64,000 nucleotides of DNA from Runella sp. CRIBMP (GTDB lineage Bacteria > Bacteroidota > Bacteroidia > Cytophagales > Spirosomataceae). Shown one piece after another: positions 43,630 to 52,712 of the stretch; within the stretch, counting starts at the first letter, position 1; each line of letters begins with the position of its first letter. The notes beneath the pieces are model-generated. The model had not been told where the DNA came from. It saw nothing but the letters and a program-made list of their open reading frames with translations, and did not search any database. The DNA lies in the NCBI RefSeq assembly GCF_009905605.1, contig NZ_JAAAKZ010000009.1:124001-188000 (forward strand), in the 5' to 3' direction. The position numbers were made by a program, and so were the translations under genes.

Positions 43630-44019
43630 CTAGTGGCTGGTTTTAGAAAAATGGTCTTTAACGAAGCCATGAAGTTGGTTCTCGGTCATTTTTTCAGTCG
43701 ACATAACTTCAATCTTTATATTATCAAAATGGTGGTCGGTTTTTAATAGATTAACAAGTTCGGCCTTGGCGTTGGTAGGACCAAAAAGGAGTACTTCATC
43801 ATAGTTTTTGATAACCTCACCCAACCGTTTGTAATAATCGGCCTGTTGATGTTGCTCTTTATTGTGCATTATATTTTCATTCTTTCCTAAACTGATTTCC
43901 TTCGCTTCGTGCGTAAATGTTGACTCAATTTCGGCATCTTGTTTGGGTTCATCCGTAAATTCCATAAAGTGAGCGCTTTCGGAATCCATCCAAATGCCGA
44001 TTTTCTTTGATGTTGTCAT
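43630..44019 (-). CDS. Small cytosolic protein, possibly baeRF/eRF1-like
   Basis: A 129-aa soluble protein. The N-terminus KKIGIWMDSESAHFMEF and the block EVLLFGPTNAKAELVNLLK near residue 75 resemble the bacterial relatives of archaeo-eukaryotic release factor domains (baeRF), some of which act on stalled ribosomes. It is only the size of a single subdomain, so the match is a suggestion. No catalytic motif is visible. It stands alone. Confidence 0.6.
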   Translation of the reverse strand: MTTSKKIGIWMDSESAHFMEFTDEPKQDAEIESTFTHEAKEISLGKNENIMHNKEQHQQADYYKRLGEVIKNYDEVLLFGPTNAKAELVNLLKTDHHFDNIKIEVMSTEKMTENQLHGFVKDHFSKTSH

Positions 44020-44272
44020 GGTGTGTGTTAGTTTTGGATTGTGTAATTAATATCAATTTGTGTAAAGAAGTGATATTAGTCTCCTCCTTCTTTTATTGAT
44101 CTACAAAAACATTGCTTCTGTTTTTGGTTTTTGAACATTTTTTGCACCGCAAAAATCCGTTTTTTTAGGCCGAAAATCATTACACTTTTACCTTGAAGAA
44201 TTACATCTTTCACACATCAACTCTCCCATCCTTGGTACCCAATATACAACTTAGAATCTACCTGTTTGATGA
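44020..44272. other. Intergenic stretch without a gene
   Basis: 253 nt upstream of the 43630 gene, AT-rich, containing its promoter region. No ORF or stable hairpin seen. Confidence 0.5.
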
Positions 44273-44434
44273 ATTTCAATAAAACTACCTACCGAAGAAG
44301 AAGTACTAAACATAGCCGCGGCTCATGCCCTAAACGTGCACGGATTGGCTATTACGCCCGAAATGGCAGAACAGGTAAAAGTTTTCATTAAAGAGGAGAA
44401 TTTAAGGGGTGTCCGCGCACCGAAGAACACTCAG
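44273..44434 (+). pseudogene. Possible decayed ORF without a start codon
   Basis: From 44273 the frame reads ISIKLPTEEEVLNIAAAHAL followed by NVHGLAITPEMAEQVKVFIK, which looks like genuine helical protein sequence. It has an in-frame stop just upstream, no ATG/GTG at a plausible place, and loses protein character near 44420. It may be the remnant of an antitoxin-like or other small gene; no family is recognised. Confidence 0.35.
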
Positions 44435-44477
44435 TATTCACCGCAGATAACATTCAAAAGGTCATCTGCGGTGAATA
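44435..44477. terminator. Hairpin between a decayed ORF and the DUF5916 gene
   Basis: A perfect 14-bp inverted repeat (44435-44448 and 44464-44477) with a 15-nt loop, just after the DUF5916 stop codon. There is no long T-run, so efficiency is uncertain. Confidence 0.65.
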
Positions 44478-44482
44478 GAATA

Positions 44483-46717
44483 CTACAAATTAAACCAATA
44501 CGTCAGCTTGGCTTGGATAGAGCGGTTGCGAGATTGGCCGTTGGCGGTGTTGTAGTTGTCGATGTAGACCAAAAAGAAATCTGACACGGGCGCAAAACGC
44601 CACTGAAAACGCGTATTGATATTCATGTTCTCAAATTGACTGTTGTATTGCATATAGGTTGTCAAAAAAACCTTTTTAGAGAACGTCCAGTCTAAGCGCG
44701 GGCCAATCAAAAAAACGTTGTTTTTGCCGATGGGCAAATCAATGTGGTTGTAGGTGAAGTTCATCGCCAACGCAATGTAGGGCTGATAACGATAGTTGAT
44801 CGAGCCCGCCAGACTCACGATGTTTCCGTCGTAATACTGCCCGATGAGGGGCTGGGCAAAAAGCCACCATTTTTTGCGTTGGTCTGAGAAATAATTGAGC
44901 GAAGCGTTGTAGTAAGTATACTCCGAACCTCTTTTTAAAGGAGCCAGTTTGTTGTTGCTTCGCAACGCGTCAAAGTCAGAAAAAAGATAGGTATAGTTTT
45001 GATTGATTGAAAACAGCATCCGTGCCGAGCTATTGAAAAACATTGACAAAAACGGCCCCGCTATGCGGTCGGTGGTACCGATGTTGGGCATGGTGTATTG
45101 CTCCAAGGCCACCCCAACACTGTACCGGTTGACGAGCTTGTTGCGCGGATAAAACGAAAACCCGAGCGTAGGGTTGATGCGCAGGTAATCTTTGCGCGGT
45201 ACAAAACCCACTTCGGCGTCGTAGCCCTTGCCGACCCAATCGTGCGCCCAGCGGAAAGTATATTTCAATACACTGTACATGATGGAGAATCCATTGGCAA
45301 AAGCATCTTTTTGCTTGGTTTCACTGAAAGATTGATGGTAATAGGCTTTGCCCGTCCAGCGGCTATCTTTTGAGGTGAAATTGTATTCAAGACCACCCAC
45401 TCGGTTGAAATTCGTCAGTTTGGGGCTCATGTCGGGGTGTAAGGTCTGTTTGTTGACAAAAATAGCCGCGATGTTTGACCGGTTAAATATCTTCCGTTGC
45501 ACGGCCAGTACTCCATAATTTGCCCCCGAGATTCCCTTAAATTCATCATCGGCCGTTTGAGCGTTGAGTAGGCCAAGACGCCAGTTATCGTCCAACTTAC
45601 CGCTCAAACGGGCGCCGTACAGAATACGATTAGGAACGCCTAAGCCCGTCGTAGAATCTTTGGCGATCCCGATTTGACGCGAGAAAAAAGGACTGATGAT
45701 TTGATTGCCTGCCCCCCCGAGGTTGCTTTGCGGGGGCAAAAAAGGGTTGATGACGTAACTACCGAAACCCGAAAACAAATCGGAATTTTCTAAGAAAAAT
45801 TGCCGCTGTTCGGGAAAGTTGATGTCAAATCGGGAGAGGTTGATGATTTGTCGGTCGGCTTCTACATTAGAAAAATCAGGATTGATGGTCAAATCCAAAT
45901 TAAGCCCCGACGTAACGGCGATTTTGGCATCTCCGCCGAAGTTGAGCCGGCTTCCATTATTGGGGTTTTTAGGATTTACGAAGTCCTGCGCGTTGCCCGC
46001 CGCAATGTACGGAATCAGTGAGATGTTGGCACCTGACTTTTTTAAAGGTTTTTCGAATTCAATCGGAACGGCATAGCCCAAATTCATAATAATTTGATTT
46101 TGGGGAATTTGCACAAGCGTGCTTTGCTCGTTTATTTGCGTATCAAAACGATAACTTTTAAACAACCATTGAGGCGTGTTTTCTTTAAAACGCAAGGTCG
46201 TAAAGGGAATCGCGATTTCGGTGGTCCAATAGTTATCATAAATCTTTGATTCGCCCGTCCATTTATTGTCCCAAAATTCGCTAAAAAACGAGTTGTCGGT
46301 CGCACCGTTGTAGAGTAATGCCTCCCGCATTACGCCCAAGGGGTTCATCCCAAACAAAAACGCGTTGGTCTTATCGTTGAACGTATCAATGACAAACGTG
46401 ACGTTGTCGTTGCCGCCCGCCCGATAATCCCGCCGGTAGGAAAGAATGACAAACTTGTTGCTTTTGGTATAGCATTTGGCGCTGATGTAAACGAACTTAT
46501 CGTCATACGCGATTTTTACATCCGTTTTGTACACGGCTTTTAGGGTGTCCGTGGGGAAGTATTGCCAAAAATCCCCTAATGTGGTACTTTTTTCCCAGAT
46601 GGGTTCGTCCAAAATACCGTCAATTTTGATTTTCTCCGTCGTAAAATTGACTTTATAAGGGGTTGTGTTTTGGGATAAGACTGGGATTGAAAATAGGAGT
46701 AAAAGTAGAATTCTCAT
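44483..46717 (-). CDS. DUF5916 outer-membrane/secreted protein with carbohydrate-binding-like N-terminal domain
   Basis: A 744-aa exported protein. The signal peptide is RILLLLLFSIPVLSQ at the start. Residues ~20-200 resemble a CBM9-like domain (KIDGILDEPIWEKST, ETAIPFTTLRF-like WTTEIAIPFTTLRF). The remainder (~220-744) is DUF5916, rich in alternating aromatic beta-strands that probably form an outer-membrane barrel; INFPEQRQFFLEN is a typical block. Known members have no proven substrate. I chose Met 46717 to give a clean signal peptide. Confidence 0.85.
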   Translation of the reverse strand: MRILLLLLFSIPVLSQNTTPYKVNFTTEKIKIDGILDEPIWEKSTTLGDFWQYFPTDTLKAVYKTDVKIAYDDKFVYISAKCYTKSNKFVILSYRRDYRAGGNDNVTFVIDTFNDKTNAFLFGMNPLGVMREALLYNGATDNSFFSEFWDNKWTGESKIYDNYWTTEIAIPFTTLRFKENTPQWLFKSYRFDTQINEQSTLVQIPQNQIIMNLGYAVPIEFEKPLKKSGANISLIPYIAAGNAQDFVNPKNPNNGSRLNFGGDAKIAVTSGLNLDLTINPDFSNVEADRQIINLSRFDINFPEQRQFFLENSDLFSGFGSYVINPFLPPQSNLGGAGNQIISPFFSRQIGIAKDSTTGLGVPNRILYGARLSGKLDDNWRLGLLNAQTADDEFKGISGANYGVLAVQRKIFNRSNIAAIFVNKQTLHPDMSPKLTNFNRVGGLEYNFTSKDSRWTGKAYYHQSFSETKQKDAFANGFSIMYSVLKYTFRWAHDWVGKGYDAEVGFVPRKDYLRINPTLGFSFYPRNKLVNRYSVGVALEQYTMPNIGTTDRIAGPFLSMFFNSSARMLFSINQNYTYLFSDFDALRSNNKLAPLKRGSEYTYYNASLNYFSDQRKKWWLFAQPLIGQYYDGNIVSLAGSINYRYQPYIALAMNFTYNHIDLPIGKNNVFLIGPRLDWTFSKKVFLTTYMQYNSQFENMNINTRFQWRFAPVSDFFLVYIDNYNTANGQSRNRSIQAKLTYWFNL

Positions 46718-46807
46718 CAAATGCGGTGGGTTGTTTACGAGAGATAGATTAGGAAAGAACAAATTTAAGGGTTTTGTGTACCAACAACCATCTCATAGCT
46801 CAATAAC

Positions 46808-47143
46808 TCACAAATATTTCCAAAAAGCCCAAGTTTTTCGGGTCTTTAGGTATATTAAATCCTTGTCATTTGTGTAGGCTTCGCGCTCAAAACTAATATT
46901 TCTATATGCTAAATAGCGACGACGGTACTGAATCAGCCGCACGAGGAACTCTACCAAATACCAAGCGTAAAAAAGAAATATTCCCAGCTCAAGTTGTTGA
47001 CGAAGATGAATGCGCTCGTGATTCAGCAGCCATTTCGGCGGGTTGGCGTCACGGCAAAACACCCACGGAAAAAACGTCAGCCCTTCCACCCACAAAAAAG
47101 GAGTGTGTACTAAAATCATGGGCAGACGAAATTGTTTTGGCAT
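46808..47143 (-). CDS. Small protein with HExxH-like motif (111 aa)
   Basis: A 111-aa protein. Residues 41-46 read NHERIH, an HExxH pattern on a probable helix, next to a hydrophobic stretch (~52-68). The N-terminal half is aromatic-rich; the C-terminal half carries KTRKTWAFWKYL. The context of HExxH in a small membrane-associated protein suggests a metallopeptidase-like fold, but no third ligand is obvious. Function unknown. Confidence 0.6.
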   Translation of the reverse strand: MPKQFRLPMILVHTPFLWVEGLTFFPWVFCRDANPPKWLLNHERIHLRQQLELGIFLFYAWYLVEFLVRLIQYRRRYLAYRNISFEREAYTNDKDLIYLKTRKTWAFWKYL

Positions 47144-47321
47144 GGTTTTCGTAAAAGGTTTGACAACTTTTTACGAAAGAACTAATTTTAGGCAACTTTC
47201 TCAACGGGTTGAGGGCTAAATCTAAAAGTAGCAAGGGGATTATTGCTTCTTTTCTTATTGATTATAAGTATTTATTTGCGTTTAACTCTTTCATTTTAAA
47301 CCCCTAACCCTTTCGGGACTT

Positions 47322-48965
47322 ATGTTATTTACAGCCAATTTACTTAATCTTTTTGACCACACCATTGGAAAGGCCGAAATTGAAGTAGCCGAAAAAAGAA
47401 TCATAAGTATCAAAATAATTGGAGCCGAGGAGCCAGAACTGCCGTACATCATGCCCGGTTTTGTGGATGCCCACGTCCACATTGAAAGTTCGATGTTGAC
47501 CCCAGCGCAATTTGCCCGGCTAGCGGTTGTCCACGGAACCGTCGCCACGGTCTCCGACCCGCACGAAATCGGGAATGTATTGGGTGTGGCGGGTGTAGAA
47601 TATATGATTGAAGATAGCAAACGCGTACCGTTTAAGTTTTGCTTTGGTGCGCCTTCGTGCGTACCCGCTACTACCTTTGAAACCGCCGGGGCCGTGATTT
47701 CGGTCAAAGATGTTCGTCGGTTGTTGGCCATGAAAGAAATTGGCTATTTGGCCGAGATGATGAATTTTCCGGGTGTTTTGCACGAAGACCCCGATGTGAT
47801 GATGAAAATCCGTTTGGCGCAGGCATTCAATAAGCCCGTAGACGGACATGCGCCGGGGCTGCGCGGTGCTGATGCCCAAAAATACATTGAAGCGGGCATC
47901 ACGACCGACCACGAGTGCTTCACGTACGACGAAGCACTTGACAAACTTCAACTTGGGTTAGATTATATTTTGATAAGGGAAGGAAGCGCCGCCAAAAATT
48001 TTGAGGCGCTTATCCCGCTCATCGCCGACTTCCCCAACCGATTGATGTTTTGTTCGGACGACAAGCATCCCGATAATTTGGTGGAAGGCCATATCAATCA
48101 GTTAGTGAAGCGGGCGCTGGCCAAAGGCTACCCGCTTTTCAGCGTGTTGCGGGCGGCCTGCCTGAATCCCGTATTGCATTATCGTCTCAACGTCGGTTTG
48201 TTGCGGGAGGGAGACCCCGCCGATTTTATTTTGGTCAACAATCTTCAGGATTTTGACATTTTGGAGACCTACATTGAAGGAGAGAAGGTATCCCAAAACG
48301 GGAGTTCAAATATCCCTGACCTGCGAAGCCCGCTGGTCAATCAATTTGACTGTAAATTATTACAGGCGACTGATTTGAGAATTGAAGCGACTTCTTCGTC
48401 TTTGACATTGAACGTCATTGAGGCGTTGGATGGACAACTCATCACCAATCTACTGGAAGTGCCAGCGCTGATACAAGATGGCCTTATTGTGTCGGATACG
48501 GCGCGGGATATTTTGAAAATCGTTGTTGTAAATCGCTATCATCCAGCGCCTATTGCGGTAGGATTTATTAAAAACATTGGATTGCAGGATGGGGCGATTG
48601 CATCGTCGGTGGCGCACGATTCACACAATATCATTGCCGTGGGCTGTGACGATGAGAGTTTGGTACAGGCCATCAATTTGGTGATTGAAGCCCAAGGTGG
48701 CGTGAGTGCGGTCAGCCCAAAAGCGGGTGCCGCGCATCTTCTACCGCTCCCAATTGCGGGTTTGATGTCGGACGTTGATGGATACAAAGTGGCGGAACAG
48801 TATACGCAAATTGATTTTTTTGTTAAATCTCAACTTGGTTCTAAGCTAAATTCGCCATTTATGACGCTATCTTTCATGGGGCTTTTAGTAATTCCTTCGT
48901 TGAAAATGAGTGATTTAGGTTTATTTGATGGGCAAAGCTTCAGTTTTACCAAATTATATTTTTAA
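47322..48965 (+). CDS. ade: Adenine deaminase
   Basis: A 547-aa amidohydrolase-superfamily enzyme that converts adenine to hypoxanthine for purine salvage. The metal motif is in PGFVDAHVHIESSML near residue 47. Other blocks fit Ade: the GHAPGLRG near 168, DHECF near 192, FCSDDKHPDNL near 243 and the C-terminal AVGCDDESLVQAIN near 440. Length is close to E. coli/B. subtilis Ade (~580). Single gene. Confidence 0.94.
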   Translation: MLFTANLLNLFDHTIGKAEIEVAEKRIISIKIIGAEEPELPYIMPGFVDAHVHIESSMLTPAQFARLAVVHGTVATVSDPHEIGNVLGVAGVEYMIEDSKRVPFKFCFGAPSCVPATTFETAGAVISVKDVRRLLAMKEIGYLAEMMNFPGVLHEDPDVMMKIRLAQAFNKPVDGHAPGLRGADAQKYIEAGITTDHECFTYDEALDKLQLGLDYILIREGSAAKNFEALIPLIADFPNRLMFCSDDKHPDNLVEGHINQLVKRALAKGYPLFSVLRAACLNPVLHYRLNVGLLREGDPADFILVNNLQDFDILETYIEGEKVSQNGSSNIPDLRSPLVNQFDCKLLQATDLRIEATSSSLTLNVIEALDGQLITNLLEVPALIQDGLIVSDTARDILKIVVVNRYHPAPIAVGFIKNIGLQDGAIASSVAHDSHNIIAVGCDDESLVQAINLVIEAQGGVSAVSPKAGAAHLLPLPIAGLMSDVDGYKVAEQYTQIDFFVKSQLGSKLNSPFMTLSFMGLLVIPSLKMSDLGLFDGQSFSFTKLYF

Positions 48966-48994
48966 AAATTAATTGTTAAAAAAACACTTTTTAT

Positions 48995-49026
48995 TTTGCA
49001 ACTTATTATAAAGAAAATTACATTTG
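48995..49026 (+). promoter_or_regulatory. Bacteroidota-type promoter for the ECF sigma gene
   Basis: -33 TTTG (48995-48998), a 20-nt spacer, and -7 TACATTTG (49019-49026), an exact consensus. The start codon is 39 nt downstream. Confidence 0.85.
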
Positions 49027-49065
49027 AGGCGTGATTGTTTCTAAACCCCAAACCCCTCCACCCCA

Positions 49066-49647
49066 ATGCCTCGTTTTCACCTTACAACCCAAGAAGAGGT
49101 AACTCTCTGGAATCAGTTCCGCCAAGACGATGAGCCCTCTTTTGCACGTTTGTATCAATGTTATGTTCAATTATTGTACAATTACTGTACACAATTCAGC
49201 GCCGATAAGGCTTTAATCAAGGATTGTATCCACGATTTGTTTGTGGAACTTTGGCAGCACCGCCACACGCTCGGCGATACCACTTCGGTACGCTACTATT
49301 TGATGGCTTCGATTAAACGTAAGTTGGTTCGTCACCTCAATGCCCAGCAAAAAAACACGAGCAGCGAGGAGATTCCGTTGGAGTACCATCATTTGTACAC
49401 CGCTTCGGCAGAGTCTTATGTGATTGCTCAGGAAGATTATCTACAAACCAATCGTAACCTGAATGAAGCACTCGAAAAACTGCCCCGCCGTCAGCGCGAA
49501 GCGATTTTCTTGAAATTCTACGTTAATATGACTAACGAAGAAATTTCTAACTTCATGAAAATCAATATCCAATCGGTGTATAACCTCGTATTTGGCGCGT
49601 TGACGAGCTTGAAAAAACAACTGTCGATGGAGCGCGTAATCGTGTAG
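49066..49647 (+). CDS. ECF-type RNA polymerase sigma factor
   Basis: A 193-aa sigma-70 family protein. Region 2 spans ~25-95 (DCIHDLFVELWQHR, then YLMASIKRKLVRHLN) and region 4 is the helix-turn-helix at ~140-185 (LPRRQREAIFLKFYVNMTNE, SVYNLVFGALTSLKKQL). No anti-sigma gene or TonB-dependent receptor is adjacent, so it is not a typical FecI-FecR-SusC set. A consensus housekeeping promoter lies upstream. Confidence 0.94.
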   Translation: MPRFHLTTQEEVTLWNQFRQDDEPSFARLYQCYVQLLYNYCTQFSADKALIKDCIHDLFVELWQHRHTLGDTTSVRYYLMASIKRKLVRHLNAQQKNTSSEEIPLEYHHLYTASAESYVIAQEDYLQTNRNLNEALEKLPRRQREAIFLKFYVNMTNEEISNFMKINIQSVYNLVFGALTSLKKQLSMERVIV

Positions 49648-49685
49648 CGTTAAGAAGAATTTTGCTTTAATTTGATATTTAGGCC

Positions 49686-49715
49686 AACGCCCGTGGATGA
49701 ATTTCTACGGGCGTT
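49686..49715 (+). terminator. Terminator after the sigma factor gene
   Basis: A 9-bp GC-rich stem AACGCCCGT/ACGGGCGTT (49686-49694 and 49707-49715) followed by TTTGTTT. The remaining sequence to 49905 holds no convincing gene. Confidence 0.85.
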
Positions 49716-49905
49716 TTGTTTGGTGTTTCTGCCTAATTATTGAGGGAAAATAATACTTTCTAAGTTTTAGTTGTAAATTGCTGATAATCAAAGGAATAGT
49801 GGCTTTGTGGCGGGCCGTTTGGAAAGCCTCTCTTAATTCTGCCAACATACTTAATCGCATGGTGGTAATTTCATGCTTCTTGGTAATTTTTAGCACGAAG
49901 AAAAC

Positions 49906-50424
49906 TTAGATAGGCTGAAATTTTTTCCATATGTACCGCCAAACTCGAACATTATTCCCTCCAGGCATCATGTCTGAAAACAGGGCTTGTTTTTCACCAC
50001 CCACTTTTTCGTAAAAAAATCGGGCTGAGTGGTTGTCTTCGAGGACTTTTAAGTAGAGTTTGGGTTGGTTGAAATGTTGAAGACTCCACTCAGACACTTC
50101 TTGCATCAGATCTCTGCCAATTCCCCGTCCTTTAAAAGAAGGTAGTACGTGAAGATTGTCAATAAATGTCCCAAATTCATCGGTTTGGCTTCCGTAAGCG
50201 CAAACAAAGCCAACGACTATATTGTCTATTTCTTTGACAAAAATGATTTGATTAGCAGGCGGCTCATTTATTTTCTGCGTCCAAACCTGAATCCGATCTG
50301 CTAGGACGTGGTTGTCCAGATAATCATCTGAAAGCATCCCTCGATAACTGTTTTGCCAACTTAATGCGTGTAGGTTAGCGATTGTTTCAATGTCGTTAGG
50401 GGTGGCAATTCGGTAATTGTTCAT
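49906..50424 (-). CDS. GNAT-family N-acetyltransferase
   Basis: A 172-aa acetyltransferase. Motif A is seen in LHVLPSFKGRGIGRDLMQ near residues 88-105, and the C-terminal EDNHSARFFYEKVGGE block is typical. The N-terminal YRIATPNDIETIANLHALSW is a common GNAT start. I chose the Met at 50424. Its substrate is unknown. It diverges from rarA. Confidence 0.9.
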   Translation of the reverse strand: MNNYRIATPNDIETIANLHALSWQNSYRGMLSDDYLDNHVLADRIQVWTQKINEPPANQIIFVKEIDNIVVGFVCAYGSQTDEFGTFIDNLHVLPSFKGRGIGRDLMQEVSEWSLQHFNQPKLYLKVLEDNHSARFFYEKVGGEKQALFSDMMPGGNNVRVWRYIWKKFQPI

Positions 50425-50531
50425 TTTTTGTAAGTAAAGAGTATTCAAAAATAATAGGAAGTTTGGAAGACTCCTAGGATAGATTTATACGAGCATTTGT
50501 ATTTTTGTGGCCACCATTAACTGCCGATGCT

Positions 50532-51794
50532 ATGCTTGCTCCCTTGCCCGAACGTATGCGCCCGCGCACGCTCAATGATTTTATCGGCCAACCTAAATTG
50601 TTGGGGGCCCACGGTGCTTTACGTCGGGCTATCCAAAACAATTTGGTGCCGTCCATGATTTTGTGGGGGCCACCAGGCGTAGGAAAAACGACGTTGGCGC
50701 TGCTGATTGCCGAATCGACCAAACGAACCCTCTACAGTTTGAGTGCGGTTAGCTCTGGCGTGAAAGAGTTGCGCGATGTGTTGGCGCGCCCGTCTGGCCT
50801 TTTTTCGCCCGTAGTGTTTATTGATGAGATTCACCGCTACAACAAAAGCCAACAGGATGCGCTGCTAGGCGCGGTCGAGAAGGGACAAATTACCCTCATT
50901 GGAGCAACCACCGAAAATCCTTCCTTTGAAATCAACTCGGCGCTGCTGTCGCGTTGTCAGGTGTATATTTTAGAAGCGCTCGGAAAAGAAGAATTAATAA
51001 AAATGCTGCACCAAGCGGTGGAAAAAGACGAAGACTTGAAGACCAAAACCATTCAGTTTGAGTCGTATGATGCTCTGTTGCGGTTGTCGGGAGGCGATGG
51101 CCGAAAGCTACTGAATCTGCTGGAATTGGTGGTCAATGCCCATAGTCAGGAGTCGCTGATTGCGATTACCGATGAAATGGTGACCGAAGTAGCCCAGCAA
51201 AATATGGCGCGTTATGATAAATCGGGAGAGCAACATTATGACATTATTTCGGCTTTCATCAAATCGCTCCGGGGAAGTGACCCCAACGCGGCTCTTTATT
51301 GGATGGCCCGAATGATAAAAGCGGGGGAGGACCCCGATTTTATTGCCCGACGTATGTTGATTATGGCTTCTGAAGACATTGGAAACGCCAATCCGACGGC
51401 GGTGATTATGGCCAATGCCTGTTTGCAGGCCGTTAAAGTGATTGGCTATCCCGAGTCTCGTATTATCATGTCGCAGGTGGCGGTGTACTTGGCTACCTCT
51501 CCCAAAAGCAATGCAAGTTATTTGGCTATTGATGAGGCATTAGCGTTGGCCGAACAAACCGCGCACTTGCCCGTACCGCTGCACCTACGCAACGCCCCGA
51601 CGAAGTTGATGAAAGAAATCGGTTACGGCAAAAACTACCAATATTCTCATAATCATCCAGGAAATTTTGCAGCTCAAAACTTTATGCCCGACGAGCTGAA
51701 AGGCACTGTTTTGTACCAGCCAGGACAAAATGCCCGGGAAAATGAAATTCGTAAACAATTGCAAAAATGGTGGGGCGAATGGTACGAGTACTGA
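50532..51794 (+). CDS. rarA: Replication-associated recombination protein A (RarA/MgsA)
   Basis: A 420-aa AAA+ ATPase of the clamp-loader/RuvB group that acts at stalled replication forks. The start [14 protein letters not shown] fits the family; the Met at 50505 adds nine unlike residues. Walker A is GPPGVGKT (46-53), Walker B is [11 protein letters not shown], and the sensor region has [10 protein letters not shown]. The C-terminal tetramerisation part includes [12 protein letters not shown]. The downstream gene overlaps its end by up to 28 nt. Confidence 0.95.
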   Translation: MLAPLPERMRPRTLNDFIGQPKLLGAHGALRRAIQNNLVPSMILWGPPGVGKTTLALLIAESTKRTLYSLSAVSSGVKELRDVLARPSGLFSPVVFIDEIHRYNKSQQDALLGAVEKGQITLIGATTENPSFEINSALLSRCQVYILEALGKEELIKMLHQAVEKDEDLKTKTIQFESYDALLRLSGGDGRKLLNLLELVVNAHSQESLIAITDEMVTEVAQQNMARYDKSGEQHYDIISAFIKSLRGSDPNAALYWMARMIKAGEDPDFIARRMLIMASEDIGNANPTAVIMANACLQAVKVIGYPESRIIMSQVAVYLATSPKSNASYLAIDEALALAEQTAHLPVPLHLRNAPTKLMKEIGYGKNYQYSHNHPGNFAAQNFMPDELKGTVLYQPGQNARENEIRKQLQKWWGEWYEY

Positions 51795-52711
51795 AACAAA
51801 CCTTACAATACGCTCCTTGGTTGGTGCTTTTTGCCTCGTTGATTGGATATTTGGGTGAATACAGCCGTTGGTTTGATCATTTTTCCAGCTTCCGGGTTCA
51901 ATACTGCTTTTTAAGTTTGATGTTGGCCATATGGCAACTTTTGCGGAAACAGTGGACACTGACTACGGTAAGTGTAGTGGTATTTTTTGGGAATGCTGGG
52001 TTGGTCAAGGATTGGTTATTCTTGTCAAAATCTGTTTCCCAAAATAAAGCTGATTTTAAGGTTTATCACGCCAACGTTCTTTTCAAAAACCATGATTATT
52101 CGCTCGTTACCCAACAAATTCGGGAAGAAAAACCTGATTTTTTTTCCATCAATGAAGCCACCCCGCCGCTTATTGCGCATTTAAAAAAGACGTTTGCGCA
52201 AGAATATCCGCATTCCTTTGTGGTTTTTGCCAAAAATGACACCGAGGTGTTTGTGGCTAGTCGTACGCCGATTGTGGTTGATTCGGCGGCGACTTTTGCC
52301 GTGAGAGGGTTGATGCGATTGACCACGATTGTCCAAAATAAACCCTTGACCATCATTGCGTGCCATGCGTATAACCCCATCAAGGAAGTTGATTTTATAA
52401 TCCGTAATCAGGAATTGAAGCACATTGCAGCATTGATGACCCAAGAACGAAATCCAACGCTCGTGATTGGCGATTTAAACATCACACCTTGGTCGGTTAT
52501 TTACCAAGATTTCATAATGAAGTCAGGGCTAACCAATTGCCGCGAAGGATTTGGTCTTCATCCAAGTTGGCCGGTTTGGATGCCACTGATGTTGATTCCG
52601 ATTGACCATTGTTTGATCAACAACCGATTAGAAACGGTCGCATTTCAGACTGGAAAGTACACCAAATCTGATCATTATCCATTGGTCATTCAGTTGCGGT
52701 TTCGGCCCTAA
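51767..52711 (+). CDS. Endonuclease/exonuclease/phosphatase-family membrane protein
   Basis: A 314-aa protein (310 aa from the Met at 51779). Residues ~10-75 hold two or three hydrophobic helices, and the remainder is an EEP (DNase I-like) domain: an Asn near the start (YHANVLFKNH), the Glu in FFSINEATPP, GDLNITPWS near 240, and a C-terminal IDHCLIN and SDHYPLV pair giving the catalytic Asp-His residues. The active domain is likely periplasmic. Overlap with rarA means they are probably co-transcribed. Confidence 0.87.
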   Translation: MVGRMVRVLKQTLQYAPWLVLFASLIGYLGEYSRWFDHFSSFRVQYCFLSLMLAIWQLLRKQWTLTTVSVVVFFGNAGLVKDWLFLSKSVSQNKADFKVYHANVLFKNHDYSLVTQQIREEKPDFFSINEATPPLIAHLKKTFAQEYPHSFVVFAKNDTEVFVASRTPIVVDSAATFAVRGLMRLTTIVQNKPLTIIACHAYNPIKEVDFIIRNQELKHIAALMTQERNPTLVIGDLNITPWSVIYQDFIMKSGLTNCREGFGLHPSWPVWMPLMLIPIDHCLINNRLETVAFQTGKYTKSDHYPLVIQLRFRP

Positions 52712-52712
52712 T

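Noticed and set aside
49705-49896. 63-aa minus-strand ORF after the sigma factor
   Set aside because: Begins beyond a terminator, overlaps none of the expected signals and has no recognisable domain; could be real but cannot be supported.
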